Part shown: positions 33,987-43,199 of the stretch, piece by piece
Layout of the letters: every line of letters starts with the position of its first letter
Position numbering within the stretch: position 1 is the first letter of the stretch
NCBI RefSeq assembly: GCF_000378385.1
Contig: NZ_KB899664.1
Location: 248,001-312,000 of the forward strand
Length of the DNA stretch: 64,000 nt
DNA from: Paenibacillus daejeonensis DSM 15491
GTDB lineage: Bacteria; Bacillota; Bacilli; Paenibacillales; Paenibacillaceae
Reading direction: 5' to 3'
Translations under genes and position numbers: made by a program
The notes under the pieces: model-generated
The model's input: the letters and a program-made list of their open reading frames with translations, nothing else
What the model was told of the DNA's origin: nothing
Database searches by the model: none

Positions 33987-35630
33987 GTGAAGACACGCAG
34001 CGTAACGGGGAAATGGTGGTTGACGGCATTGATGGTGCCAGTGATCTTGGCTGGCTGTTCCAACAACGGGGCGACGCAGCCGGAGGACGCAGGGAATGGC
34101 AATACAGGCGAGAGAGAGACTTCAGCAGTATATGAGCTGGGCCAAGAGCCGTTGTCCTTCTCCTTCTATGGTCATTATGACTGGTACACGATGCCGACTT
34201 GGGGCGGTGATCTGTCCACGAAGTGGATTCAGGAAAATATGAAGGTGGATGTCACCCCGGTCAGCTCGGGTGGCAATGCCAGCCAGAAGTTCAGCACGAT
34301 GATCGTCTCAGACTCGCTGCCTGATGTGATCTGGATGGAGCGGGGGCCGGATGTGGAGAAGCTGCGGGCCGAGGGGCTGCTGGTGGCTTTTGACGACTAC
34401 TTGGACAAATACCCGAACCTCAAGGAATGGGCGGGCGACTCTACACTGGATATGCTGCGCTCACCGGACGGCAAGCTGTATCAGTTCCCGAACTGGTACA
34501 CGACCCAGCCGAACGGCAATGCAGGGTATCTGGTGAATAAAAAAATCTACAACGACCTCGGCCAGCCGCCGCTGGCGACTACCGATGATCTCTATGCCTA
34601 CCTGAAGCTGGTAAAAGAAAATTACCCGAACGTCGTCCCGCTGGAGGTCGGTCAGAGCGGCACGGGCCTGGATATTCTCAGCACGTCCTTTGCCGAGGAC
34701 CGTCCCTACATCTTCAATACGATGATGGCCGTTCCTAACGGCGACGAGTTCACCTCTATTTTCACCGATCCGGTGTATCGCGAAGCCATGCAGTACAGCA
34801 GCAAGCTGTACCGCGAGGGGCTGATTACCCAGGATGCCTTCACGCAAAAGCTGGAGCAGGTCGAGCAAAAGGTGCTCAACGGACAAATTGCAGTCTATGC
34901 TGCATCTTCACCAACCGAATTTGGGGCGATCGGCCACTCGCTTCTGTCTGCTGAGGATCCGGAGGCCGGGTACATCATGGTGTGGCCGTTCCACAAGCAA
35001 GGGCTGGACAAGGACCGGATCTATCCGGGCGACTACAAGCAATTGGGCTGGAATGTGAGTGTCATCACCAAGGCGGCCGAGGATCCGGAAGCGATTTTTG
35101 CCTTCCTTGACTGGCTGACGGGACCGGAAGGCCAACGGATTATTTTCTGGGGACCCGAAGGGATCTACTGGGAAGGGACGGATGAGGAGGGCGCGCCGCT
35201 CTTCACTGAGGCATTCACGACCGATCATAAGGGACGCGACGAGCTGATGAATGCGACAGTTAACTTCCAATGGAATGGCAATACGGTCTATATTGATAAT
35301 TCCAAAATGAAATTCGAATCGACGCTGCCGCCGGAGGATCAGAGCTGGGAGACATACTGGCAGTCCGAGATTACGTGGAAGACGCAATTCAACACGACCG
35401 AGTATGTGAATCTCGATCCGGCTGGCGATTCCAATGAGGGAATTATCGCGCAGAACGTATCCGAGATCTATGACAAAGCCAGAGCCCAAGCCATCCTTAA
35501 TGCCAAAAGCGATGAAGAGGTTGCCGCGATTCTGGATCGCGCCGAGCAGGATGCACAGCGTGCAAACTATGCTGAGCTGCTTGCGTACAAGACGGAGCGT
35601 TGGCAGGAGAATAAGAGCAAGCTGGATTAA
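33987..35630 (+). CDS. extracellular solute-binding lipoprotein, LplA-like
   Basis: 547 residues, the larger size typical of LplA-type binding proteins. Lipobox LAGC with cysteine at residue 24, then Asn/Gly/Thr linker. Body motifs: LPDVIWMERGPDVEKLRAEG and LYQFPNWYTTQPNGNAGYLV. The C-terminal 130 residues include a helical tail with KSDEEVAAILDRAEQDAQRA. The GTG at 33987 is nine bases after GGGAG; an ATG at 33960 is in frame but less well placed. Third importer gene; binds an unknown oligosaccharide outside the membrane. Followed by a terminator at 35726. Confidence 0.91.
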   Translation: MKTRSVTGKWWLTALMVPVILAGCSNNGATQPEDAGNGNTGERETSAVYELGQEPLSFSFYGHYDWYTMPTWGGDLSTKWIQENMKVDVTPVSSGGNASQKFSTMIVSDSLPDVIWMERGPDVEKLRAEGLLVAFDDYLDKYPNLKEWAGDSTLDMLRSPDGKLYQFPNWYTTQPNGNAGYLVNKKIYNDLGQPPLATTDDLYAYLKLVKENYPNVVPLEVGQSGTGLDILSTSFAEDRPYIFNTMMAVPNGDEFTSIFTDPVYREAMQYSSKLYREGLITQDAFTQKLEQVEQKVLNGQIAVYAASSPTEFGAIGHSLLSAEDPEAGYIMVWPFHKQGLDKDRIYPGDYKQLGWNVSVITKAAEDPEAIFAFLDWLTGPEGQRIIFWGPEGIYWEGTDEEGAPLFTEAFTTDHKGRDELMNATVNFQWNGNTVYIDNSKMKFESTLPPEDQSWETYWQSEITWKTQFNTTEYVNLDPAGDSNEGIIAQNVSEIYDKARAQAILNAKSDEEVAAILDRAEQDAQRANYAELLAYKTERWQENKSKLD

Positions 35631-35725
35631 TCGAAGGGTGTAGGTGGAGTGTGAGGAGAGCGACATGTTCTTCTCTCGTCTACACTGTGCGAGCTGTGCG
35701 TATGCTGGCAGATTCGTGATTGTTG

Positions 35726-35763
35726 AAATGCCTTCTCGGCAGTGGCCGGGGAGGCATTTTTGA
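35726..35763 (+). terminator. terminator of the LplABC-type importer operon
   Basis: AATGCCTTCTCGGC pairs with GCCGGGGAGGCATT, followed by TTTTG. Confidence 0.85.
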
Positions 35764-35858
35764 AGACGGGAGCGGCTGAGCGATAGTGACATAAATCGTA
35801 AGATTGAGGTAGTTTTCGCTTGGATTCGCGTAGAATCGAGTCGTTTTAAGGGTGTAGA

Positions 35859-36884
35859 ATGAACGAAGCAAACTTAACTAGCATAGGACGTGATCAACCG
35901 GTGACAACCTATTATTTGGGGGTAGATGGCGGGGGGAGCAAGACACTCGCATATATTACCGACGAAACGGGACGAATCGTCGGCACAGGCGCCGCAGGCT
36001 GCGGCAACCATCAGCTGGGGGTTGAGCTGGCGCGCACCAATATTGACGCTGCAGTGCGGGAAGCGTTGACCGCGGCAGACCTGACACATGCGGATATTGC
36101 GTATGCCCTCTTCGGTCTGGCAGGCGCAGACCGTGAGGCGGATTACCGAATTTTGAGGCCGCTTGCGGCGTCGCTTGGCTTCGAGCGGCATGACGTGGTG
36201 TGCGATACGGATATCGGCCTGCGTGCGGGAACTCGTCAGCCCGATGGCGTCGTGCTCATCTGCGGCAGCGGGACCAACAGCTTCGGCATCAACCGGACTG
36301 GCCAAGGGTATCAATGTGGAGGCTTCGGCTACCTGTATGGCGATTTTGGTGGTGGCGGCGATCTGGCGGTAGAGGTATTCCGCGCTGTTATTCGTGCGTG
36401 GGAAGGCCGGGAGCAGCCTACGCTGCTGACCGCACCTGTGCTGCGCATCCTTGGCTATACCTCCGTTGAAGAGATGTATCATGCTTACCTCGATCATGGC
36501 AGCCGACCGCCGCGTACCCTGGCTCAGGCGCTGTTCGAGGTCGAAGCGGAGGATGCGGTGGCCCAGCAGATCCTGCGGCGGCAAGCCAGTGAGCTGGCGT
36601 TGGCGGCGGGTGCTGTCATCCGCAAGCTGAAGATGGCGGAGGATACGTTTGATGTGGTGCTCGTCGGAAGCATTCTGACCCGTGGCCGCAGTCCGGTCCT
36701 GTTCGCTCAGTTGGAGCAGGATCTGCGCTTGAGCGCACCGCAAGCAACATTGACTGTATTGCATATGGAACCAGCCGCAGGCGCACTGCTCCTGGCCATG
36801 GAGCGGACAGGTGTCGTGGTATCGACCGAAGTCTATGAACAACTGGAGCAACAACTTACGATCAAGGAGGCAGCGACATCATGA
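35859..36884 (+). CDS. BadF/BadG/BcrA-type sugar kinase (GlcNAc kinase-like)
   Basis: 341 residues, ASKHA fold. Phosphate-1 loop YYLGVDGGGSKTLAYITDE near residue 18, central CDTDIGLRAGT with the catalytic Asp, and the phosphate-2 motif ICGSGTNSFGI near 140. It resembles N-acetylglucosamine kinase and related ATP-dependent sugar kinases. The ATG at 35859 has AAGGG upstream. It overlaps the GH4 gene by four bases, implying that it makes the phosphorylated substrate for that enzyme from a sugar brought in by the upstream importer (inference). Confidence 0.87.
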   Translation: MNEANLTSIGRDQPVTTYYLGVDGGGSKTLAYITDETGRIVGTGAAGCGNHQLGVELARTNIDAAVREALTAADLTHADIAYALFGLAGADREADYRILRPLAASLGFERHDVVCDTDIGLRAGTRQPDGVVLICGSGTNSFGINRTGQGYQCGGFGYLYGDFGGGGDLAVEVFRAVIRAWEGREQPTLLTAPVLRILGYTSVEEMYHAYLDHGSRPPRTLAQALFEVEAEDAVAQQILRRQASELALAAGAVIRKLKMAEDTFDVVLVGSILTRGRSPVLFAQLEQDLRLSAPQATLTVLHMEPAAGALLLAMERTGVVVSTEVYEQLEQQLTIKEAATS

Positions 36885-38191
36885 CTAACGGACTAAAAAT
36901 CGTCGTCATCGGCGGCGGCTCATCGTATACCCCGGAGCTTATTGAGGGCTTCATCCGCAATTATGACACCTTCCCGGTCGGGAAGCTGATCCTGGTGGAT
37001 ATCGAAGCAGGAAAAGAGAAGCTGGAGACGGTGGGACGTCTGGCGCAGCGGATGGTAGCTGCTGCTGGCGTGCCCATGACCGTTGAGCTAACCCTGGATC
37101 GCCGCGCGGCGCTGCCGGGTGCGGACTTCGTCACCACGCAGATGCGGGTCGGCCTACTGGAAGCGCGCGGTTGGGATGAATCCATCCCGCTCAAATACGG
37201 GATGATCGGCCAGGAGACGACAGGACCGGGCGGCATGCTAAAGGCACTCCGGACAATTCCGGTGCTGCTGGAGCTGTGCCGTGAAATGGAGGAACTATGC
37301 CCGGATGCCTGGCTGCTGAACTTCACCAATCCGGCAGGCATGGTTACCGAAGCGATTCAAAAGTATTCCAAAATCCGTTCGGTCGGCCTGTGCAACTCAC
37401 CGATCGCGGCTTACAAATGGCTTTCAAAATTATATGATGTGCCAGAATCGCAAATTCACTGCGAGTTTGTGGGCCTCAATCATCTGCACTGGATCACGGA
37501 TATCCAGGTGAATGGCGAATCCAAGCTGCCGGAGCTGCTGGACAACCGTAGCGGCTATTCGGCGGCCAATGTGCCACAATTCGCTTGGAATGGCACCCTG
37601 TTGCAAGGGCTGGGCGCCATCCCGTCGTACTATCTTAAGTACTTCTACCTGCATCGCGAAACGCTGGCCGAGCAGGAAGCCGCCTTGGCGAAGGGCGAGT
37701 CTCGGGCCCAGACGGTGCAGCGGCTCGAGGATGAGCTGTTTGAGCTCTACAAGGACCCCGAGCTGAAGGAGAAGCCCAAGCAATTGGAGCAGCGGGGCGG
37801 TGCGTTCTACTCCGAGGCAGCGGTCCGGCTCATGCATTCTCTCTACAACGACACTGGCGACATCCAGACGCTCAATGTCTCCAATAACGGCATGCTCGAC
37901 TTCTTGCCGGACGACGCGAGCATCGAGGTCAACTGCAAAGTGACGGCCGAGGGCCCGATCCCGCAGCGGCCCGAGGTCGTGCCAGATGCGGTGAAGGGGC
38001 TGATCCGCCAGGTGAAGACCTACGAATCCCTGGCGATTGAAGCCGCCGTCACGGGTGACCGCCAGAAGGCGCTGCTGGCGCTGGCGCATCACCCGCTTGT
38101 CAACTCCGTCGGCGCCGCCGAGCAGATGCTCGACGAGATGCTGGAGCGCAGCAAAGCCTTCCTGCCGCAGTTTTTCGCTGCTGCGGAATAG
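36881..38191 (+). CDS. GH4 6-phospho-beta-glucosidase
   Basis: 436 residues. NAD-binding start KIVVIGGGSSYTPELIEGF, metal site C171 in GLCNSP (the CNxP variant typical of 6-phospho-beta-glucosidases), N-L-N-H-L-H motif in FVGLNHLHW, and TGPGGMLKALRTIP. GH4 enzymes use NAD and Mn in an oxidation-elimination mechanism and cleave 6-phosphoglycosides. No PTS genes are present; the coupled kinase at 35859 can supply the phosphate. Candidate substrates are cellobiose-like or chitobiose-like phosphates. Cytoplasmic. Last gene of its operon, followed by a terminator. Confidence 0.9.
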   Translation: MTNGLKIVVIGGGSSYTPELIEGFIRNYDTFPVGKLILVDIEAGKEKLETVGRLAQRMVAAAGVPMTVELTLDRRAALPGADFVTTQMRVGLLEARGWDESIPLKYGMIGQETTGPGGMLKALRTIPVLLELCREMEELCPDAWLLNFTNPAGMVTEAIQKYSKIRSVGLCNSPIAAYKWLSKLYDVPESQIHCEFVGLNHLHWITDIQVNGESKLPELLDNRSGYSAANVPQFAWNGTLLQGLGAIPSYYLKYFYLHRETLAEQEAALAKGESRAQTVQRLEDELFELYKDPELKEKPKQLEQRGGAFYSEAAVRLMHSLYNDTGDIQTLNVSNNGMLDFLPDDASIEVNCKVTAEGPIPQRPEVVPDAVKGLIRQVKTYESLAIEAAVTGDRQKALLALAHHPLVNSVGAAEQMLDEMLERSKAFLPQFFAAAE

Positions 38192-38200
38192 TAGAAGTGA

Positions 38201-38238
38201 GGCCTCCCTGGGCTTGTTTGTGGCCGGGGAGGCTTTTT
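38201..38238 (+). terminator. terminator of the kinase/GH4 operon
   Basis: GCCTCCC and GGGGAGGC pair, with extra pairing in the loop, followed by TTTTTC. Confidence 0.85.
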
Positions 38239-38508
38239 CGCGTTAGTAGGTCAGCCAGATTGTTCGGGGTGAGCTACTGATGAAGGCTAGAGAATCGCCA
38301 GACGTCGTACCCTTTTTGCGTGCTGTTGGGGGGCATTGTGCTCGCATGCGCCCGTGCCCAAGCAATTGGTGCCCGTGTCTACGCCGAGCACCGACACCAA
38401 ACCACCAACCCCCTCCGTTACGCACTCGCACTCGCATCCCGCGCCGACGGCCGAGCGCCTACCCCGCACCCCGCGAACTCGCGGCCCGTGTCCGCCCCAA
38501 CCCCAACT
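38239..38508. other. GC-rich gene-free stretch
   Basis: High-GC sequence with several short overlapping open frames rich in Pro, Arg and His on both strands. None has a ribosome binding site or family signature, so no gene is called. Confidence 0.55.
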
Positions 38509-38696
38509 TAAGGAAACTATATATCGTTATTTGGCCAACTTACAGCTGTTTTGGAATCTAACGAAACTACAGATTCTTATTGCGCAATTTGGGCTAAGTA
38601 ATCCGTTAAATCGTTGATATAACGTTACACAGTTTCGTTAGAATCTCAAACTGGTCAATTAGAGGTCATTAGAGCTCTGTAGTTTCATTAGAAGTT
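38509..38696. repeat. AT-rich intergenic repeat with 12-bp inverted ends
   Basis: TCTAACGAAACT (38557-38568) and AGTTTCGTTAGA (38631-38642) form a perfect inverted repeat, with further AAACTA and TAGTTTCATTAGA copies outside it. Internal text such as GCAATTTGGGCTAA resembles the 262-bp repeat at 27476. Not coding. Confidence 0.7.
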
Positions 38697-38825
38697 TTCT
38701 AGATAAAAACGGTGCTTAGAAAATTAATTCGGGTCCATGGTAGGGATAAATGTGATAAAAGACCTATTTTTTTATTTACAATTAGAAAGTACAAGCATAC
38801 AATTAATAGGAGGAAATGGAGGATC

Positions 38826-41800
38826 ATGGTTTCAGTTCCAAGACAACCTCTGGTAGAAGAAGAAATAAAGGGCGAGGGAGCGAAAACTCAGTTGGTTAAA
38901 AAGTTGAAGCGAATTACAGCCATGGTATTAATGATGGTGATGCTGGTGCCGTACATGGCGTATGGACAAGAGTCTGCAGCGAGAAGTACATTCACGGATA
39001 TTACAGGGCATTGGGCGGAAGAAACCATCATTAAATGGTCGAATATGGGCTTGGTTAATGGCCAATCCGCAGACCGGTTTAACCCAAATGCATCGATAAC
39101 GAGGGCAGAGCTAGCGGCACTAATTAATAAAGTAGCGGATGTGAGCGGGGAAGCGTCAATTAGCTTCACAGATGTAGCTTCGAGCAAATGGTATTACATA
39201 GAAGTAGCTAAGGCTGTATCAGCTGGCTACATGCAAGGATATGCTGATGGCACGTTCAAGCCAGAGGCGCCAATTACCCGTCAAGAGCTGGCGGTGCTCA
39301 TCACCCGCTTGCTGGGGATCACGGAGCAGGAGCCTGACGCAGCGTACACGGATGTTGCTAATGCTCCAGCATGGAGCAAAGGTGCGATTGGCGCGATGAT
39401 CAACAGTGGCATCATGAGCGGCAAAAGTGCGGGACAATTCAGTCCGCTAACCTCCACGACACGTGCGGAAGCGGTCGTTATTCTGGATCGCATCGCTAGC
39501 CGCGTAGTGACTCCGGAAGTGCCAGCGCTGACGGTCACATATGACGAAGCAGGCACTTATGGTGGAGAAGCACAGGAGACGGTTGAAGGCGCGGTTATCA
39601 TTAGCGCAGCAGACGTTATTCTCCAGAACACGACGATTGCTGGCGATCTGACCATCACTGCGGATGTGGGTGAAGGTGATGTTACCCTGCGTGGAGTGAC
39701 AGTCCGCGGCCGGACACTTATTCAAGGCGGCGGCGAGAATAGCATTCATTTCGAGGGCAGCAGCTTAGGCCAAGTCGAGGTGAACAAAGCAGGTGGCAAG
39801 GTGCGTGTAACGTTCGACGAGACATCCGAAGCGGAACTCGTTCGTTTGCAGTCACCAACTAAGGTAGAAGCCGCTGAAGGCAGTGAAGTTGGCGAAGTAG
39901 AGCTGGGCGAGCAATTGCCTGCTGGCGCTGAGATTGTGCTGGATGGGTCATTTGGACGTGTGGTCGTAGGCTCGCAGCAATCCAACATTACGGCGGATAA
40001 CGGAACAATCGGCACTTTCCAAGTGAAGAAAGAAGCTAAAGGCAGCAAGGTTCAACTGGGCAAGAACAGCAAAGTGACCCAGCTGACACTAGACTCGGGC
40101 ACTTCGGTTACAGGTGAAGGCTCGGTAGACAAAGCAACAATCAACGCCGAGGGCTCGACGCTCTCGAAGAAACCAGGCAATGTTGTTGTAGCTGACGGAG
40201 TCCAAGCTTCTGTAGGTGGCTCGACGGTTGGTGGTACAACAACGACTCCTCCAGCTGTTGGCGGAGGCGGAGGCTTCGTGCCGAACCCGGGAAATCCGGG
40301 TGGTGGGGGGGCTGGGCCGAATCCAAACCCAGGCACTCCTGGAGAAACATTGTATACAGTTACTGGTATGATTCAGGATAATGAGGGCAGCCCTTTGGAA
40401 GGTTACGAACTTTCAATTTTTAATGTTGATACTGAGCAGTTTTATCATGCTGAAACTTCCAATGGTCGTTTCGAAGTCTCTCTTCCTACCGGAAACTATA
40501 GTATTACAGGTGTATATCTGGTGAAAGATGATGTAGAATTGCTTGACTACAAGTGGATTGACCAGACGTTTGTAATAACAACAAATGGCAATAAAACGTT
40601 AAGTTTTACTGCCCATGATGCCAATCTTTTTATTGACATGATTTTTCCTGAAGATCTGGCTGAGCAAGAGTATTATTTATTATATATTAATCATTTGAGT
40701 GATCCTGACGTATCGTATTTCATATATACTGAGAAAACCCAAATCGCTAGATATGCAAAGAATGGTGAGTACAGTGTAGATTATTACTCGCCTGCATTGG
40801 GAGATATCTTTAATATTGGTACATTCACTGTCAATGGACAGGCTGAAGTTAGTATTCGTTTTCCATCATCCGTTCAGGGGCAGGTTCAGTTGGATGGCGA
40901 ACCTCTTAGTAGTGGGCGATTTGTGTATAATGACCAACGGGAGGTTGAAAGGACTATCCCTATAGTGAACGGCAAGTTTGAGGCTCGCTTGGGAGATGGC
41001 GACTATACGCAAGTTAGAGTTGTGTTCACCAATACCTCTAATACTGAAGTCGTTATGCCTCTGGACGATTTCTCGGTCACTGCTGGTGTTCCTAGTCAAG
41101 CGTTGTCCTATAATCTGAACGGCCCTAGATTAATTGGTACGCTGGTAAATGAATTGGGAGAGCCTATCGATGGAGCTTTAATTCTTGCATCCGAGGTGCA
41201 CCACGAGAGAGTGGATGTGGTTAATGGGAACTTTATTGTATATAATTTGCCCAATGGAGATTACAGAAGCATCCTTTACTCGGATGCTAAAGGAAATAGT
41301 TACCCAATAGATGGGGCTATCAATATTTATGGTGACGGGACGATAAATGCATCTCTAACTAAAAAGATAAATAAGCATGGTACAATTGAGATGAATGGAT
41401 CTATATTGAATGATGCAGTTCTTATTATTCAACGTTACATTCCACCATCTAATTCTCCCGGTGCAGTGTCACCTGCACCAGTTGGAGGGGTAGCACAGGT
41501 TTATGTTGAGAACGGATCCTTTTCATTCTATTTGCCTTTTGGTGAATATGTTATTTATGAATACAAAAAAGATGATGAAATGTTTGAACTTAATAGCCCT
41601 GTCAAATTTTCGCACAATTCATTCAGTCCTTCGCAGCTAGATATTGAAATCAATGAACCAAACTTCGAGGGTATGCTATATGAGACGGACGGTGTAACCC
41701 CAATAAGATTAGGCCAACTTTTAGCCCAGAATGTGAATACGTCTGTAACTTACATTTCAAGAGTGGTAAATGGGAAGTATGTAAGTTATTTGCCAAACGG

Positions 41801-42164
41801 GTCTTATGAAATCACTTTGAACTTGCTAGATCGTCCATCACTTATTAAGGAAACAATACTAGTGGAGCAGGGGAAACTATTAAACAACCCTTTCGATAAT
41901 TGGACATTACCTCCAACGATTCAGCTGACTTTATCTCTAACTGGTTACTGGGAATCGGGTGATTTCTTTGTAATTATGTCTCCAGGTAACTTTAGTGCTT
42001 CTGAATACTATGTTAGAAATGGAAAATTAGATATCCATATGAAGCCAGGCAGTTATACAATCATTGGTTACCGTGAATTTACATCCTTCCAAAGGCTGCA
42101 AACTAACATTACTTTTGAAGTTCCAGATACTACCGCCATTAGAATCCCTAGAGTTCTGGAATAA
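38826..42164 (+). CDS. large secreted SLH-domain surface protein
   Basis: 1112 residues. Signal peptide with hydrophobic core at about 27-45 (VLMMVMLVPYMAYG) after an unusually long polar N-terminus. Three SLH domains follow, starting FTDITGHWAEETI, FTDVASSKWYYIEVA and YTDVANAPAWSKGAI; they bind pyruvylated wall polymers. Residues about 235-470 look like a repetitive beta-helix (TIAGDLTITADVGEGDVTLR). A Gly/Pro linker leads into roughly 600 residues of carboxypeptidase-regulatory-like beta-sandwich repeats (LEGYELSIFNVDTEQFYHAE, LPTGNYSITGVY). From about 40350 the DNA becomes clearly more AT-rich than the 5' half. ATG at 38826 follows GGAGG. Confidence 0.9.
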   Translation: MVSVPRQPLVEEEIKGEGAKTQLVKKLKRITAMVLMMVMLVPYMAYGQESAARSTFTDITGHWAEETIIKWSNMGLVNGQSADRFNPNASITRAELAALINKVADVSGEASISFTDVASSKWYYIEVAKAVSAGYMQGYADGTFKPEAPITRQELAVLITRLLGITEQEPDAAYTDVANAPAWSKGAIGAMINSGIMSGKSAGQFSPLTSTTRAEAVVILDRIASRVVTPEVPALTVTYDEAGTYGGEAQETVEGAVIISAADVILQNTTIAGDLTITADVGEGDVTLRGVTVRGRTLIQGGGENSIHFEGSSLGQVEVNKAGGKVRVTFDETSEAELVRLQSPTKVEAAEGSEVGEVELGEQLPAGAEIVLDGSFGRVVVGSQQSNITADNGTIGTFQVKKEAKGSKVQLGKNSKVTQLTLDSGTSVTGEGSVDKATINAEGSTLSKKPGNVVVADGVQASVGGSTVGGTTTTPPAVGGGGGFVPNPGNPGGGGAGPNPNPGTPGETLYTVTGMIQDNEGSPLEGYELSIFNVDTEQFYHAETSNGRFEVSLPTGNYSITGVYLVKDDVELLDYKWIDQTFVITTNGNKTLSFTAHDANLFIDMIFPEDLAEQEYYLLYINHLSDPDVSYFIYTEKTQIARYAKNGEYSVDYYSPALGDIFNIGTFTVNGQAEVSIRFPSSVQGQVQLDGEPLSSGRFVYNDQREVERTIPIVNGKFEARLGDGDYTQVRVVFTNTSNTEVVMPLDDFSVTAGVPSQALSYNLNGPRLIGTLVNELGEPIDGALILASEVHHERVDVVNGNFIVYNLPNGDYRSILYSDAKGNSYPIDGAINIYGDGTINASLTKKINKHGTIEMNGSILNDAVLIIQRYIPPSNSPGAVSPAPVGGVAQVYVENGSFSFYLPFGEYVIYEYKKDDEMFELNSPVKFSHNSFSPSQLDIEINEPNFEGMLYETDGVTPIRLGQLLAQNVNTSVTYISRVVNGKYVSYLPNGSYEITLNLLDRPSLIKETILVEQGKLLNNPFDNWTLPPTIQLTLSLTGYWESGDFFVIMSPGNFSASEYYVRNGKLDIHMKPGSYTIIGYREFTSFQRLQTNITFEVPDTTAIRIPRVLE

Positions 42165-42171
42165 AATAGAG

Positions 42172-42216
42172 AAGCGCCCGACGTTACATCCCCGGATGTC
42201 TCGCCAGGCGCTTTTT
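42172..42216 (+). terminator. terminator of the SLH protein gene
   Basis: AAGCGCC pairs with GGCGCTT, with an inner ACAT/ATGT stem, followed by TTTTTGG. Confidence 0.8.
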
Positions 42217-42277
42217 GGTATGATGGAGGGAGCAACTGGGGTGCAGGGCGGGCCTCAGCCTGAACGGAGGGTGCGAT

Positions 42278-42988
42278 ATGTACTTGAAGAGTGTCACGCT
42301 ATTGCGGGAGCAGGGGGCGGATAGCTCGGCTTATCCCTTCTCGATCCCGGCCATCCGAAGTCTCTCCACGCTTAACTTCCAATCCAATGTGACGTTTCTT
42401 GTTGGCGAGAATGGCTCGGGCAAGTCCACATTGCTCGAGGGGATAGCCTATCAGTGTGAGTTCAATACGGCGGGTGGCAGCCGCAACAATCTGTACGAGG
42501 TGGATGCGGCCCAGTCTGCGTTGGGCGAGGCGCTGCGGTTGTCCTGGTTACCGAAGATTTCGAATGGTTTTTTTCTGCGGGCGGAGACGTTCTACCATTT
42601 TGCCAGCCATATTGACCAGCATCCGGAGAGCTGGAGGCATTACGGAGGACGGTCGCTGCATGAACAATCCCATGGCGAGGCGTTTCTCTCTCTGTTCCAA
42701 CACCGCTTCGGCAAGAAAGCGATCTACCTGCTCGATGAGCCGGAGGCTGCGCTGTCGCCAGCCCGGCAATTGGCATTCATGCGGGTCATTAAGGATCTGG
42801 AACGGGACGCGCAGTTCATCATTGCGACGCATTCCCCGATCTTGCTCGGCTATCCGGGGGCGCAGATTTTGGATTTCGATTCGCTGCCGGTTCGGGAGAC
42901 GGACTATGAGCAGACCCTGCATTATGTGGTTACGCGGCGGTTTCTGGAAAATCGAAAATCGGTCCTGCATGAGCTGTTTAAAGACTGA
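42278..42988 (+). CDS. AAA family ATPase, ABC-ATPase-like
   Basis: 236 residues. Walker A GENGSGKST at 43-51, a signature-like SHGEAFLSLF near 130 and Walker B IYLLDEPEAALSPARQ near 150, then IATHSPILL. This is the compact single-domain ATPase group resembling RecF/SMC heads and ABC ATPases, lacking transporter partners here. RBS GGAGGG is ten bases before the ATG. It may act on DNA or in transport control; function unknown. Followed by a 28-codon ORF and a terminator. Confidence 0.87.
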   Translation: MYLKSVTLLREQGADSSAYPFSIPAIRSLSTLNFQSNVTFLVGENGSGKSTLLEGIAYQCEFNTAGGSRNNLYEVDAAQSALGEALRLSWLPKISNGFFLRAETFYHFASHIDQHPESWRHYGGRSLHEQSHGEAFLSLFQHRFGKKAIYLLDEPEAALSPARQLAFMRVIKDLERDAQFIIATHSPILLGYPGAQILDFDSLPVRETDYEQTLHYVVTRRFLENRKSVLHELFKD

Positions 42989-43000
42989 GGGGGAGCGCGG

Positions 43001-43087
43001 ATGAGTGAGGTTAATACGAACAAGTACTATGCCTTAAACGGAGAAGTGCGTATTCACTTTTATGATAGTGATACGGAATTATCATAA
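43001..43087 (+). CDS. very small ORF, 28 residues, possible remnant or small protein
   Basis: Begins with ATG at 43001, eight bases after GGGGGAG and 12 bases past the AAA ATPase stop, and ends at TAA just inside the terminator stem. Sequence starts MSEVNTNKYYALNGEV and ends YDSDTELS. It has no family I recognise. It may be a real small protein of this operon or the truncated head of a longer gene. Confidence 0.4.
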   Translation: MSEVNTNKYYALNGEVRIHFYDSDTELS

Positions 43088-43131
43088 AAAGGCTGTCACC
43101 AAGGTCATGACCCTGGCGACAGCCTTTTTGC
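43086..43131. terminator. bidirectional terminator
   Basis: AAAAAGGCTGTC pairs with GACAGCCTTTTT around a 20-base loop. It serves the plus-strand ATPase unit and the convergent oxidoreductase. Confidence 0.9.
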
Positions 43132-43199
43132 TTAGCATTGTCCGACCGCCGTATAGCCACCATAGGACTCCGCACGCTTATAACGGCGAGCCAAGCTAG

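Noticed and set aside
38280-38617. Several Pro/Arg-rich short open frames on both strands
   Set aside because: Overlap each other in many frames, lack ribosome binding sites and show no conserved motif. Treated as non-coding GC-rich sequence.
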